Shown: positions 8,618 through 16,977 of the stretch, piece by piece
Position numbering within the stretch: position 1 is the stretch's first letter
Layout: the number at the start of each line of letters is the position of its first letter
From: Amycolatopsis rubida
GTDB taxonomy: Bacteria; Actinomycetota; Actinomycetes; Mycobacteriales; Pseudonocardiaceae
Direction: 5' to 3'
NCBI RefSeq assembly: GCF_900115345.1
Contig: NZ_FOWC01000009.1
Coordinates: 62,001-126,000 of the forward strand
DNA length: 64,000 bases
The notes under the pieces: generated by a model
Told to the model about the DNA's origin: nothing
Databases searched by the model: none
The model's input: the letters and a program-made list of their open reading frames with translations, nothing else
Position numbers and translations under genes: made by a program

Positions 8618-9265
8618 CTAAAAGCCCTCTTGGACAGGCAAGTCCCACACCTGGGCGACCACTTCGAGGCATTGCCGGAGGTCGTGCGCACGCACCGCGA
8701 CCGGATGTCCGAGGGCCCGCAATGCCAGCTCCGCGTAGTGCGTGGCCAGGTCTTCGAGCTTGAGCGGGCCCGTCGGGGAATACCACCTGGCCACGCCGCT
8801 GCACATTTCCAGCAATGCGAGCCGCGTCACGGCCGGTTGTGCGGTGTGGAACACGTTCGCCGCGGCGCCGTCCTCGATCGCCTTCGCCCAGAACTGCTCG
8901 TATTCGTCCCGCAGTGCGACGACCCGGGCACGCGCCGGAGCCGAAAGCGCGTCGACTTCGTTGTCCACCACCCGGGTTTCGCCCGGCTGGACGGCGTGCG
9001 CGAGGACGTGCAGCGCGACCAGCGTGCGCATCCGGACCACCGGATCGTCGCTGCCCGCGGTGGCCTTAGCCACCGCGTCGATCAGGCGGTGCAGCGAGGT
9101 CGTCATGATCTCGACAAGAAGATCTTCCTTGGTGCCCATGTAGTGGTAGAGCGTCGCCGAAGAAAGTTCGGCTTCCTGGGCCAGGTCCCGGATGCCTGTG
9201 CCGTGGAAACCCTTGGTGGCGAACAGTTTCACGGCTGCGGATCGGACGCGTTCGGCGCTGCTCAT
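8618..9265 (-). CDS. TetR/AcrR family repressor
   Basis: This 215-residue regulator begins MSSAERVRSAAVKLFATKGF. The N-terminal helix-turn-helix is plain (GIRDLAQEAELSSATLYHYM, residues about 24-43), followed by KEDLLVEI. The C-terminal ligand domain resembles TetR proteins that sense acyl-CoA or lipids. Its ATG overlaps the stop of the upstream acyl-CoA ligase gene (ATGA at 9262-9265), making it the last gene of a three-gene operon with an enoyl-CoA hydratase and a ligase. It probably represses that operon from a site near 11540-11580. Confidence 0.88.
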   Translation of the reverse strand: MSSAERVRSAAVKLFATKGFHGTGIRDLAQEAELSSATLYHYMGTKEDLLVEIMTTSLHRLIDAVAKATAGSDDPVVRMRTLVALHVLAHAVQPGETRVVDNEVDALSAPARARVVALRDEYEQFWAKAIEDGAAANVFHTAQPAVTRLALLEMCSGVARWYSPTGPLKLEDLATHYAELALRALGHPVAVRAHDLRQCLEVVAQVWDLPVQEGF

Positions 9266-10797
9266 CGCCACTCCCCGGTGCTGCGGTCCCAGGAACCGGC
9301 GCGGAGGTCGGCGGCCTTCCGCAGTTCGCCCTTCGCGACGCGTTCGGACGGCGTGCGTGGCAGGTCGTCTGCGAAGGCCCAGAACCTCGGCACCTTGAAG
9401 TACGCCAGTTGCTGCGCGCAGAACTCCGCCAGCTCTTCGGGCGACGGCCGGTTCTCGCCGCACACGACGTACGCCTTCACTTCCTCGCCGCGCAGCTCGT
9501 CCGGAACCGCGAGCACGGCCGCGAGCTGCACTTTCGGATGTTGGAGCAGCGCGCGCTCCACCTCGTCGGCGGAGATGTTCTCGCCGCTGCGCCGGATCAT
9601 GTCCTTGGTGCGGCCGAGGTAGTAGACCCGGCCTTCGTCGTCCATCCGGGCGAGGTCGCCGGTGTGGAACCAGCCGCCCGCGAAAGCGCGCGCGGTCGCT
9701 TCGGGGTCCTCGTGGTAGCCGTGCATCAGCCCGATGCCGCGGATCAGCAGTTCGCCGGTTTCGCCGCGAGGCAACGGGTTCCCGTCCTCTCCGGCGATCA
9801 TCGCTTCGCGATCGCGGGTCGGCCGTCCGATGCAGCCGGTGCCCACCGCGGCGTCGTGATCGGACTCGGAAACCCGGATGTCCCCGCCGGTCTCGGTCAT
9901 CCCGAACGCCTCGTACCACGGCACGCCCCAGCGTTCTTCCAGCTGAGCGTGCAGGTCCGGCGGGATCGCCGACGCGCTGATCGCGCGGACGCGGTGGTTC
10001 CGGTCGTCTGGATGCGGCGGCTGGCGCAGCAGCAGCGTCGGCATCAGGCCGAGGCAGTAGAACCAGGTGACCTCGTGCTCGCGGACCTTTGCCCAGAACG
10101 TGGACGGGTGGAAGCGGTCCAGCACGACGAGCGCAGCCCCGGCGGCCAGCGCGAGTGCGACGTTCCACTGTGGATCGATATAGTGGAACGGTTGCGCGGT
10201 AAGCAGAATATCGTCTTCGCTGACGGCGGGGAAGTCGCTGGCGAGTCCGATCGCGAGCGTGGTCCAGTATCGGTGCGGCAGCACGCAGCCCTTCGGCGCG
10301 CCGGTGGTGCCGGAGGTGTACTGGATGTTGACCGGCTGCTCGGCCACCACCGAGTCCGGTTCGCAGCGCGTTTCCGCCTTCAATGCGTCCGGCGTGAGGA
10401 CGCGTTCCACAGTCGTTTCCGGCGCGATTTTCTCCAGCAGTTCCACGAACTCTTCGGCGGCTACCGCCAAGCGCGCGCCGGAGTGGCGCAGGACGTGCGC
10501 GCCGTCGAATTCACGGTAGTTGATGTTCACCGGAACCAGAACGGCGCCGAGTTTGGCGAGCGCGAGCCACAGGAGCGGGAATTCCGGGTCATTGCGAAGC
10601 ATCACCGCGACCCGATCGCCTGCCTGAATGCCTTGGTCCTGGAGCGCTTTCGCGAGGCGTCCGCTGCGGTCGTCGACCTCGGCGAAGGTGAACCGGGCGC
10701 CGGTGCTGTCGAAGATCCACGCAGTGCGTTTCGGCCAGAGCTGCGCGGCGCGCGTGACCAGCGCGACCAGCGTGTCGACGTTCCGCAGCGGAGTCAC
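9262..10797 (-). CDS. Acyl/aryl-CoA ligase (AMP-forming)
   Basis: This is a 511-residue ANL-family ligase starting at GTG 10797, which overlaps the stop of the hydratase gene (GTGA). Motifs seen are YTSGTTGAPKGCVLPHRY near residue 165, the catalytic-core motif EAFGMTETGGDIR near 300, GWFHTGDLARMDDEGRVYYL near 385, and the C-terminal hinge GRTKDMIRRSGENIS. A C-terminal catalytic Lys region is present near VAKGELRKA. It activates a carboxylic acid to a CoA ester. The partner enoyl-CoA hydratase and TetR repressor suggest a small catabolic operon for a fatty or terpenoid acid. The substrate is unknown. Confidence 0.88.
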   Translation of the reverse strand: MTPLRNVDTLVALVTRAAQLWPKRTAWIFDSTGARFTFAEVDDRSGRLAKALQDQGIQAGDRVAVMLRNDPEFPLLWLALAKLGAVLVPVNINYREFDGAHVLRHSGARLAVAAEEFVELLEKIAPETTVERVLTPDALKAETRCEPDSVVAEQPVNIQYTSGTTGAPKGCVLPHRYWTTLAIGLASDFPAVSEDDILLTAQPFHYIDPQWNVALALAAGAALVVLDRFHPSTFWAKVREHEVTWFYCLGLMPTLLLRQPPHPDDRNHRVRAISASAIPPDLHAQLEERWGVPWYEAFGMTETGGDIRVSESDHDAAVGTGCIGRPTRDREAMIAGEDGNPLPRGETGELLIRGIGLMHGYHEDPEATARAFAGGWFHTGDLARMDDEGRVYYLGRTKDMIRRSGENISADEVERALLQHPKVQLAAVLAVPDELRGEEVKAYVVCGENRPSPEELAEFCAQQLAYFKVPRFWAFADDLPRTPSERVAKGELRKAADLRAGSWDRSTGEWR

Positions 10798-11537
10798 GCC
10801 CGGCTCCGGAACGCTTCGGTCGACTCGCGGACGGCGGCCGAGTGCTCGGTGATCAGGGCGTGGGTGACCTCGAGTTCCAGCGCCGAATCGAAGGCGTGGT
10901 CGATCCCAGCGTCCAGCGCCCGCTTCGCCATCGCGGCGGCCTCCGGCGGGTGATGGGCGATCTTCTCGGCCCAGCCGAGCGCGAGCGGCATCAGCTCGTC
11001 CGCTGGTACGGCGGCGTTGACGAGGCCGAGGTCGTGCGCGCGACGGCCGTCGAACCGGTCGCCGAGCAGCAGCAGTTCCTTCGCCTTGACCGGCCCGACC
11101 AGCAGCGGGAGCAGCCTCGACGCGGCACCGGTGACGCTCAGCCCCAGCGACACCTCGGGGAACGCGAACACCGCGTCCTCGGCGGCCAGGATCAGGTCGC
11201 AGCCCAGCGCGAACTCCGCGCCCGCGCCGATCGCGTACCCGTGCACGGCGGCGATCACCGGCTGACGCAGCGCACGCAGCCGGCGCGTGACGTCCTGGAG
11301 CCGCTCCAGCCTCGCCCGGGAGTCACCCTCGGGGGTGGGCTCCTTCAGGTCGTGCCCGGCGCAGAAGGCGCGGCCGTTGCCGGAGAGCAGGACGACGCGG
11401 GCTTCGCTGTGCGCGACCTCCTCCAGCGCGGTGAGGAAGTCGTCCACCAGCACGGGCGCGACGGCGTTGAGCCGCTCGGGCCGGTTCAGCCGGATCTGCG
11501 CGATGCCGCCCTCGACGGCCAGGTCAACGGTGCTCAT
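10794..11537 (-). CDS. Enoyl-CoA hydratase/isomerase family protein
   Basis: This gene encodes 247 residues of the crotonase fold. The oxyanion-hole segments are FCAGHDLKEPT near residue 60 and the helix region AVHGYAIGAGAEFALGCDLI near 100, with FAFPEVSLGLSVTGAASRLL near 125. The usual second catalytic Glu is matched by PEVSLG. It is the first gene of the operon hydratase, ligase, TetR, and hydrates or isomerises an enoyl-CoA in beta-oxidation-like chemistry. A promoter with a CGAT tandem repeat lies just upstream. Confidence 0.88.
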   Translation of the reverse strand: MSTVDLAVEGGIAQIRLNRPERLNAVAPVLVDDFLTALEEVAHSEARVVLLSGNGRAFCAGHDLKEPTPEGDSRARLERLQDVTRRLRALRQPVIAAVHGYAIGAGAEFALGCDLILAAEDAVFAFPEVSLGLSVTGAASRLLPLLVGPVKAKELLLLGDRFDGRRAHDLGLVNAAVPADELMPLALGWAEKIAHHPPEAAAMAKRALDAGIDHAFDSALELEVTHALITEHSAAVRESTEAFRSRA

Positions 11538-11556
11538 GGAGGGGAGCCTAGACGTT

Positions 11557-11572
11557 CGATCGATCGATCGAT
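11557..11572. promoter_or_regulatory. CGAT tandem repeat in divergent promoter, candidate TetR operator
   Basis: Four perfect CGAT units occupy 11557-11572 in the 47-base gap between the divergent hydratase operon and the amidohydrolase gene. The tract is self-complementary, and its position fits an operator for the TetR protein encoded at the end of the left operon. Confidence 0.5.
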
Positions 11573-11584
11573 AGTGTCGGAGGC

Positions 11585-13162
11585 ATGCAGGTTGACGCGG
11601 TGTACGAGAACGCCAGGCTGGTCACCGGCGACACCGCGCTGGCGGTGCTGCACGGCCGGATCGCGGTACTGGGCGACGACGCGCGCGAACTGTCCGCCCG
11701 CCGCCGGGTGGACCTCGGCGGGGGTTTCGTCGCGCCCGGGTTCCACGACGCGCACAACCACATGGCCTGGTTCGGCATGGGCCTGGACGACGTGCCGCTC
11801 AGCGACTGCCGCAGCGTCGACGAGGTCTACGACGCGGTGGCGCGGCGCGCGGCCGGGCTGCCCGCCGGGAGCTGGGTCGTCGGCAGCGGCTACGACCAGA
11901 ACAAACTCGCCGGCGGCGAGCACCCCGACCGGCATGGTCTCGACCGCGCAGCCCCCGGCATGCTCGTGCGGCTCAAGCACACGTCCGGCCACATGACGCT
12001 GGTCAACACCGCGGTGCTGGACCGGCTGGACCTCGCGAACGTCCCTGTCGGCGGCGACGTAGTCCAGTCCGCCGACGGCTCGCCGACCGGTTTGCTGCGC
12101 GAGCAGGCACAGTTGCTGTTGCGCCCGCTGACCTACCCGACGCCGCTCGAATCGGTGGTCCGAGGCCTCGACCGGGCGAGCCGGCAGTACCTGTCCGAGG
12201 GCATCACGAGCGTCCAGGAAGCCGGAATCGGCGGCGGCCTGGTCGGCGAGACACCGGCGGAGCTGGCCGCGTACCAGCTCGCGCGCGAACGCGGCGTCCT
12301 GCGAGTCCGCAGCACGGTCATGGTCGCCGCGAGCGTCCTGCACGACCTGCCCGACGGTGCCGGCTTCGGCCTGGACCTAGGCCTGCGCACCGGCCTCGGC
12401 GACGAGTGGCTGCGGATCGGGCCCATGAAACTCTTCGCAGACGGCTCGCTGGTCGGCCGCACCTGCGCGATGCACGAACCGTTCGATGGCGAACCGGACA
12501 ACCGCGGCTACTTCCAGGTACCCGAGGACGAACTGGCGCGCACCATCCGCCAAGCCCACGACGCCGGCTGGCAGATCGCGACCCACGCCATCGGCGACCG
12601 AGCCATCACGGTCGTCCTGGACGCCTACGAAGCCGCCCTAGCCGCCAACCCGCGCGCCGATCACCGCCACCGCATCGAACACTGCGCCGTACTCCCGCCG
12701 ACGGAGTTGACCCGTCTGGCCGCACTGGGTCTGATCGCGTCCCCGCAAGGCCGGTTCGTGAACGAACTGGGCGACGGCATGCGCGCGGCCCTCGGCGAAG
12801 CGCGGGTGCCGTGGTGCTACCGCCTCCGCAGCGTCCTCGATGCCGGATGCGTCCTGCCCGCCAGCTCAGACCGCCCCGTCGTCGACGGTGCCCCGCTGCT
12901 GGGCCTCGCCGACATGGTCCACCGCCGGACGTCCACCGGCGAACCGTTCGCGGCAGAGGAAGCGCTGACCCCGGCGGAGGCCCTGCGCGCCTACACGTAC
13001 GGCTCGGCCTACGCGACCTTCGCGGAGAGCTACCTCGGCACCCTGGAGCCAGGCAAGCTCGCGGACTTCGTGGTGCTGTCCGCGGACCCACTGTCCACTG
13101 TGGAGGACGTTCGTGTGCTCGGCACCGCGGTGGGTGGAGAGCTCCTCTACGAGGCCGCGTGA
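11585..13162 (+). CDS. Amidohydrolase family 3 protein (YtcJ-like)
   Basis: This is a 525-residue metal-dependent hydrolase. The N-terminal metal motif is HDAHNHMAWFG near residue 55. Further ligands are likely in ATHAIGDRAI near 335 and RIEHCAVLPPTEL near 365, and the late Asp region is LPASSDRPVVDGAP near 425. The end GKLADFVVLSADPLSTVEDV is typical of family 3 amidohydrolases. It should hydrolyse an N-acyl or ring amide bond in the cytoplasm. The start ATG has GGAGG only one base away, so GTG 11600 is possible. It is divergent from the hydratase operon. The substrate is unknown. Confidence 0.85.
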   Translation: MQVDAVYENARLVTGDTALAVLHGRIAVLGDDARELSARRRVDLGGGFVAPGFHDAHNHMAWFGMGLDDVPLSDCRSVDEVYDAVARRAAGLPAGSWVVGSGYDQNKLAGGEHPDRHGLDRAAPGMLVRLKHTSGHMTLVNTAVLDRLDLANVPVGGDVVQSADGSPTGLLREQAQLLLRPLTYPTPLESVVRGLDRASRQYLSEGITSVQEAGIGGGLVGETPAELAAYQLARERGVLRVRSTVMVAASVLHDLPDGAGFGLDLGLRTGLGDEWLRIGPMKLFADGSLVGRTCAMHEPFDGEPDNRGYFQVPEDELARTIRQAHDAGWQIATHAIGDRAITVVLDAYEAALAANPRADHRHRIEHCAVLPPTELTRLAALGLIASPQGRFVNELGDGMRAALGEARVPWCYRLRSVLDAGCVLPASSDRPVVDGAPLLGLADMVHRRTSTGEPFAAEEALTPAEALRAYTYGSAYATFAESYLGTLEPGKLADFVVLSADPLSTVEDVRVLGTAVGGELLYEAA

Positions 13163-13797
13163 TGAGGACGTCGGTGTTGCGGTCGGCGGGTGGGCTGGTT
13201 CGCCCGCTGGACGGCTTGCGCGTTCGCCCGCTGGTCGGCTCGGCGCACGCTCCGTGTGCGAGAACCGCCGGTCGGCTTGCGCGCTCGGCGCACGCTCCGC
13301 GTGCGAGAACCGCTGGTCGGCTTGCGCGCTCGGCACCGCCGGTCGGCTTGCGCGCTCGGCGCACGTTCCGTGTGCGAGAATCGCTGGTCGGCTTGCGCGC
13401 TCGGCGCACGCTCCGCGTGCGAGAATCGCTGGTCGGCTTGCGCGCTCGGCGCACGCTCCGCGTGCGAGAACCGCTGGGCGGCTTGGTCGTGGGCTCTTCG
13501 CCGCTCGCAGGTTGGTGCGTGTGTTCGCCAGCATCCGTCAGCTTGCCCGCGCACTCCCCACCGCTCGGCGATCGGTTTGTGCGTCCGCCGCCGCTCGCCG
13601 GTGGCGTGCATGCTCGCCACCGCTCGACAGCTCCCCGGCCTGCTCATCCGCCTATTCACTTGTCGATTCACCGATCAACCGTCACCAACTCCTTCCGTCT
13701 CGTACCGCTTCACACCGGCTCCGCCGCGCCGGATTCCCATTGCCCTGCTCTGATACCTGCACCGTAGCCGCCACCACCGACAAAAAAGGGGTGCCTG
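13163..13797. other. 635-base gene-free gap carrying a 45-bp repeat array
   Basis: No credible gene is present. All six frames are partly open, but only because the repeat unit is 45 bases (15 codons) and contains no stops. The right half (13490-13790) is non-repetitive C-rich sequence ending in AAAAAAGGGG just before the acetyltransferase start. Confidence 0.65.
13232..13475. repeat. Degenerate tandem repeat of a 45-bp hairpin-forming unit
   Basis: Complete units lie at 13270-13314, 13341-13385, 13386-13430 and 13431-13475. A partial one precedes at 13232-13269, and a 26-base deleted one lies at 13315-13340. Each full unit contains GCACGCTCCGCGTGC or a variant that keeps the stem (GCACGTTCCGTGTGC), so pairing is preserved while the bases change. 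Units abut without spacers, so this is not CRISPR. Confidence 0.85.
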
Positions 13798-14238
13798 ATG
13801 CCCGTTCGCGAAGCCGTCTTCGAGGATGTCGAGGAGATCTGCGGCCTCATCGAGGAACACGCGGTCTACGAGGACAAGCACGACCTCAAACTCGACCGCG
13901 CCGAGATGAGCAGCCACCTGTTCGGTCCGGAACCGAAGGCGTGGGTGCTGATGTGCACGCCGCCGGGACGTCCGGACGTCGTTGCCGGGTTCGCCTTCTG
14001 CAGCTGGAATTTCTCCACGTGGGAAGGTCGTCCCGGCATCTGGCTCGACGATCTGTTCATCCGTCCGGAGCACCGCAGGCACGGGCTGGGCAGGGAACTG
14101 CTCGACGCGCTCCGGGCCCGCACGACAGGGCGCGTCGAGTGGGACATGCAGGCTGGCAACGCCAAGGCGGAGGCGTTCTACGCGCAACTCGGCGCGGAGC
14201 CGGTCCCGGGCTGGATCCGCTACCGCTGGCGGCCGTGA
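13798..14238 (+). CDS. GNAT family N-acetyltransferase
   Basis: This is a 146-residue single-domain GNAT protein starting at ATG 13798 behind AAGGGG. It begins MPVREAVFEDVEEICGLIEE. The acetyl-CoA pyrophosphate loop is RPEHRRHGLGRELLDAL near residue 90, preceded by the beta-4 strand IWLDDLFI, and the C-terminal helix includes NAKAEAFYAQLGAEPV. This resembles the diamine/spermidine acetyltransferase-like subgroup. It lies between two repeat-filled gaps. Its TGA is the first triplet of a 147-bp repeat unit. Confidence 0.85.
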   Translation: MPVREAVFEDVEEICGLIEEHAVYEDKHDLKLDRAEMSSHLFGPEPKAWVLMCTPPGRPDVVAGFAFCSWNFSTWEGRPGIWLDDLFIRPEHRRHGLGRELLDALRARTTGRVEWDMQAGNAKAEAFYAQLGAEPVPGWIRYRWRP

Positions 14239-14547
14239 CCGGACGGCCGGGTCGGTCTTGGGCCAGGGCGGCACGCGACGGGCTGACCGGAGGGACACGC
14301 GACGGGCAGCTGCGAGGAGCCGCGCGATCGCGACGGCCGCGTAAGTCATGGCCGGGTACCGGCGGCTGCGCAACGCTCCGGCTGACCGGACGGCCGGGTC
14401 GGTCTTGGGCCAGGGCGGCACACGACCGGCTGACCGGAGGGACACGCGACGGGCAGCTGCGAAGAGCCGCGCGATTGCGACGGCGGGGACAGGCGACATC
14501 GGTCATGCCGCGGCCGCGCAACGCTCTCACTGACCGGACAGCTGCGA
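14236..14547. repeat. Tandem 147-bp direct repeat, two copies plus a third start
   Basis: Copies start at TGACCGGACGG 14236 and at 14383. A truncated third begins at 14531 (TGACCGGACAGCTGCG). The first 103 or so bases of the two full copies differ at only a few positions. The remaining 44 (containing GTCATGGCCG / GTCATGCCGC and GCAACGCTC) are more diverged. The first copy supplies the stop codon of the acetyltransferase gene. The whole 14239-14700 gap has no credible gene. Confidence 0.8.
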
Positions 14548-14700
14548 AGACTCAGCAGCAGCATCCGGACAACAACGCCGGACCTCGCGGACCGCCGAAC
14601 AGCCCCACCGGCCGGTGCTCCGCGACAAGACCATCCCGGCCCGCCGCCAGCGTCCCTGACCGGGCGACCCCGGCAGGCTGGGCCCCGTATCGTATGCGGC

Positions 14701-15384
14701 ATGGAAGATGGTTCCGTCCGGAGGTCGTCGTCGGTCGAGGACTACGTGCGGGTGATCTACGGGCTGGTCGAACGGGGCGAGGCGGTCACCAACGCGTCGC
14801 TGGCCGGGCGGCTTGAGGTGAGTCCGTCGTCGGCGTCGGGGATGGTCACGAAGCTTTCGCAGCTCGGTCTGGTCGCGCACGTGCCCTACCGCGGCATCGA
14901 GCTGACGTCGGAGGGGCGGCAGCTCGCGCGGTCGGTGCTGCGCAGGCACCGGCTGATCGAGACGTACCTGGTCTCCGAACTCGGCTACACCTGGGACGAG
15001 GTCCATGCCGAGGCCGACGCGCTGGAGCACGCCGTCTCCGATCGGCTTGTCGACCGGATCGCGGCCAAGCTCGGCAATCCGGTGCGCGATCCGCACGGCG
15101 ACCCGATCCCGGCTCCGGACGGCAGCGTCGAGGAGCTTCCGATGCGCATCCTGGACGACCTGCCGCCCGGTGCGGTCGGCGAGATCGTCCGCGTGTGGGA
15201 CACCGATCCGGACCTGCTGCGCTACCTCACCGAGCACGCGATCGGGCTCGGCGAGCGCATCGAGGTCGTCGAGCGGCAGCCGTTCGGCGGGCCGATGGTG
15301 GTGAAGGTCGGCCAGCCGCCGGACGCTGCCACGCACGCCATCGGCAAGGAGATCGCGCAGGCGTTGTCGGTCACCCTGCGCTGA
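14701..15384 (+). CDS. DtxR-family metal-dependent transcriptional regulator
   Basis: This gene encodes 227 residues. The N-terminal winged helix includes SVEDYVRVIYGLVERGEAV and NASLAGRLEVSPSSASGMV (residues about 10-50). The dimerisation and metal-site helices RRHRLIETYLVSELGYTWDE and HAEADALEHAVSDRLVDRI follow, and the C-terminal SH3/FeoA-like part begins around residue 145. These match DtxR/IdeR/MntR regulators that bind iron or manganese and repress uptake genes. The C-terminal domain suggests the DtxR/IdeR branch. It is a single gene with no obvious metal transport neighbour. The metal cannot be assigned from the sequence alone. Confidence 0.9.
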   Translation: MEDGSVRRSSSVEDYVRVIYGLVERGEAVTNASLAGRLEVSPSSASGMVTKLSQLGLVAHVPYRGIELTSEGRQLARSVLRRHRLIETYLVSELGYTWDEVHAEADALEHAVSDRLVDRIAAKLGNPVRDPHGDPIPAPDGSVEELPMRILDDLPPGAVGEIVRVWDTDPDLLRYLTEHAIGLGERIEVVERQPFGGPMVVKVGQPPDAATHAIGKEIAQALSVTLR

Positions 15385-15475
15385 GGGCTCACGAGGGGCT
15401 GCGCTGAGGAGCGTACGCGCGAGTGTCGCCGCTGGGCGGATGTGCGTGTCCGCCCGGCCGCCGACGATGGTCGGC

Positions 15476-16294
15476 ATGACCACTACCAAGCCGTTCCGCT
15501 TCGGCATCGTCGCCGGGTACGCCCCGGATCTGGAGTCCTGGACCGCGCAGGCCCGCCGGATCGAGGAGCTGGGTCTCGACACGATGTTCGCGACCGACCC
15601 GGTCGGCGGGCTCGACCCGTTGACGCTCGTTCCGGCCGCCGCCGCGGTCACGAGCAAGCTCACCGTCGGCACCTTCGTGCTGGCCGATCCGTTCCGTGCG
15701 GCCCGGAACCTCGCGTGGCAGGCCGATTCACTGCATCAGGCGACTGGCGGCCGTTTCCTGCTGGGGCTGGGCGTCGGCCATCCCGGAGCGGGCAAGCACG
15801 CCGCGACGCTGGGCCGCGATTTTCCTTCGCCGGGGGAGCGCGTCGCCCGGTTGGCGGACACCATCGAGGTGCTTTCGCAGCGCCCCGAGCGGCCCCGGCT
15901 ATTGCTCGCGGGTTCCGGGCCCAAAATGCTCGCGCTCGCCGCGCGCACCGCCGACGTCGTGACGTTTTCCTGGGGGCCGCGCACGACCGAGGAACAGGCT
16001 GACTCCATTGTGGACACTTTTCGCTCGTTCGCGGGAAGCCGGGACGTCGAATTGGCGGTGAACCTCACCGCGATCGGGGACAGGCCTTCTCCGCAGCTGG
16101 CCCGCTACATCGGGGTTGACGTGCCACAACTGGTCGAGGAGAAAGCTGTCACGGTGGTGCCGGAAAACCCTGACGCCGCTGGGGAAATGCTTCTCCGCTG
16201 GCGGGAGCGGTGGGGGATTTCCTGTGTCACGGTCAATTCCGGCTACGTCGAACCGTTCGCCGCGATTGCCCGCGCACTCTCCGCACAAGGGTGA
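15476..16294 (+). CDS. LLM-class F420/flavin-dependent oxidoreductase
   Basis: This is a 272-residue luciferase-like monooxygenase from the ATG giving MTTTKPFRFGIVAGYAPDLE. Another ATG lies three codons earlier, but no clear ribosome site distinguishes them. Family features are EELGLDTMFATDPVGGLDP near residue 30, the strand LTVGTFVLADPFRAARNL and FLLGLGVGHPG near 95. The C-terminal core RLLLAGSGPKMLALAART near 140 follows. Such proteins use F420 or FMN to reduce or oxygenate small molecules. The F420 preference is inferred from the actinobacterial setting. Substrate and partner are unknown. Confidence 0.85.
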   Translation: MTTTKPFRFGIVAGYAPDLESWTAQARRIEELGLDTMFATDPVGGLDPLTLVPAAAAVTSKLTVGTFVLADPFRAARNLAWQADSLHQATGGRFLLGLGVGHPGAGKHAATLGRDFPSPGERVARLADTIEVLSQRPERPRLLLAGSGPKMLALAARTADVVTFSWGPRTTEEQADSIVDTFRSFAGSRDVELAVNLTAIGDRPSPQLARYIGVDVPQLVEEKAVTVVPENPDAAGEMLLRWRERWGISCVTVNSGYVEPFAAIARALSAQG

Positions 16295-16366
16295 AAGCCC
16301 TTCCGATCATGCGTTGTCCGGCCTACGCTCCGAGGTTTCCCAGCGACGTGGTTCGGAGCGTGTGCG

Positions 16367-16717
16367 ATGACCGGTCAGCGAACACCGACGATCGACCGGG
16401 GGAGTACCGCGGGACGGGATCTCGGGCAATTGCTCGAAACCGGCCCGTTCGCCGAAGCGCTGCGCGCGGCCATCCGGGCCCGCGGGCTCGGCCTTGAACG
16501 CATCAGATATCGGCTGCGGGTAAGGGGAACCACGGTCAGTCTCGCGACCTTGAGCCATTGGCAATCCGGCCGCTGCCGCCCGGAACGCCCGGAATCCTTG
16601 CGGGCACTGCGAAATCTTGAGCAGATCCTCGGCGTCCCGGACGGGTCGCTGCGCAGGCTGCTCGGCCCGCCGCGTCCGCGGGGCCAGTTCCATCAGCCGG
16701 GCCAGCCGCTCTCCTGA
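16367..16717 (+). CDS. Small helix-turn-helix domain protein
   Basis: This gene encodes 116 residues. After a polar N-terminus, the stretch FAEALRAAIRARGLGLERI followed by RYRLRVRGTTVSLATLSHW and QSGRCRPERPESLRALRNL is the XRE-like fold seen at the N-terminus of many actinobacterial regulators. A DNA-recognition helix lies around residues 55-68. The last 20 residues are Pro/Arg/Gln-rich. It has no effector domain and resembles an excised DNA-binding module. It is a single gene. A regulatory role is inferred. Confidence 0.65.
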   Translation: MTGQRTPTIDRGSTAGRDLGQLLETGPFAEALRAAIRARGLGLERIRYRLRVRGTTVSLATLSHWQSGRCRPERPESLRALRNLEQILGVPDGSLRRLLGPPRPRGQFHQPGQPLS

Positions 16718-16893
16718 GCGCGCCCGGCCGCGGCGGACGGCGAAGCGCGCAGGCGTATCCCGACGCTTGCGCACCGTCGTCCGCCGCGTTCGCCCAGGCA
16801 CGCGCGCCGGACCGCAGCTATCGGCCGGTGAACCTGCGCATCGAGCGAGACCCGCGCGTGGAGAAACCCCCGTGTGGTGTTCGGTGTGTGAGA

Positions 16894-16919
16894 TGCCTCC
16901 CAATGCCACATTGGGGGCA
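16894..16919. repeat. Short palindromic intergenic element (CCCAATG/CATTGGG)
   Basis: TGCC, a bulged T and CCCAATG (16894-16905) pair with CATTGGGGGCA (16909-16919) across a three-base loop. It lies in the 260-base gap between the small HTH gene and the alcohol dehydrogenase, about 60 bases before the latter. It is either a terminator for the HTH gene or a dispersed palindromic element. Confidence 0.6.
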
Positions 16920-16977
16920 CGCAAGCCCGGGTGAGCTGAAGCCAGTGGCCCGCAAGGCGGCTTCTACGATCGGACCC

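Noticed and set aside
13232..13475. Possible CRISPR array
   Set aside because: The units are contiguous 45-mers without unique spacers, and no cas genes are present.
12606..14816. Several long overlapping open frames on both strands across the repeat gap, with Arg/Ser/Ala-rich repeats of 15 residues
   Set aside because: They exist because the 45-bp repeat has no stop codons in any frame. They run antisense to the amidohydrolase or acetyltransferase genes, have no ribosome sites and match no protein-like composition.
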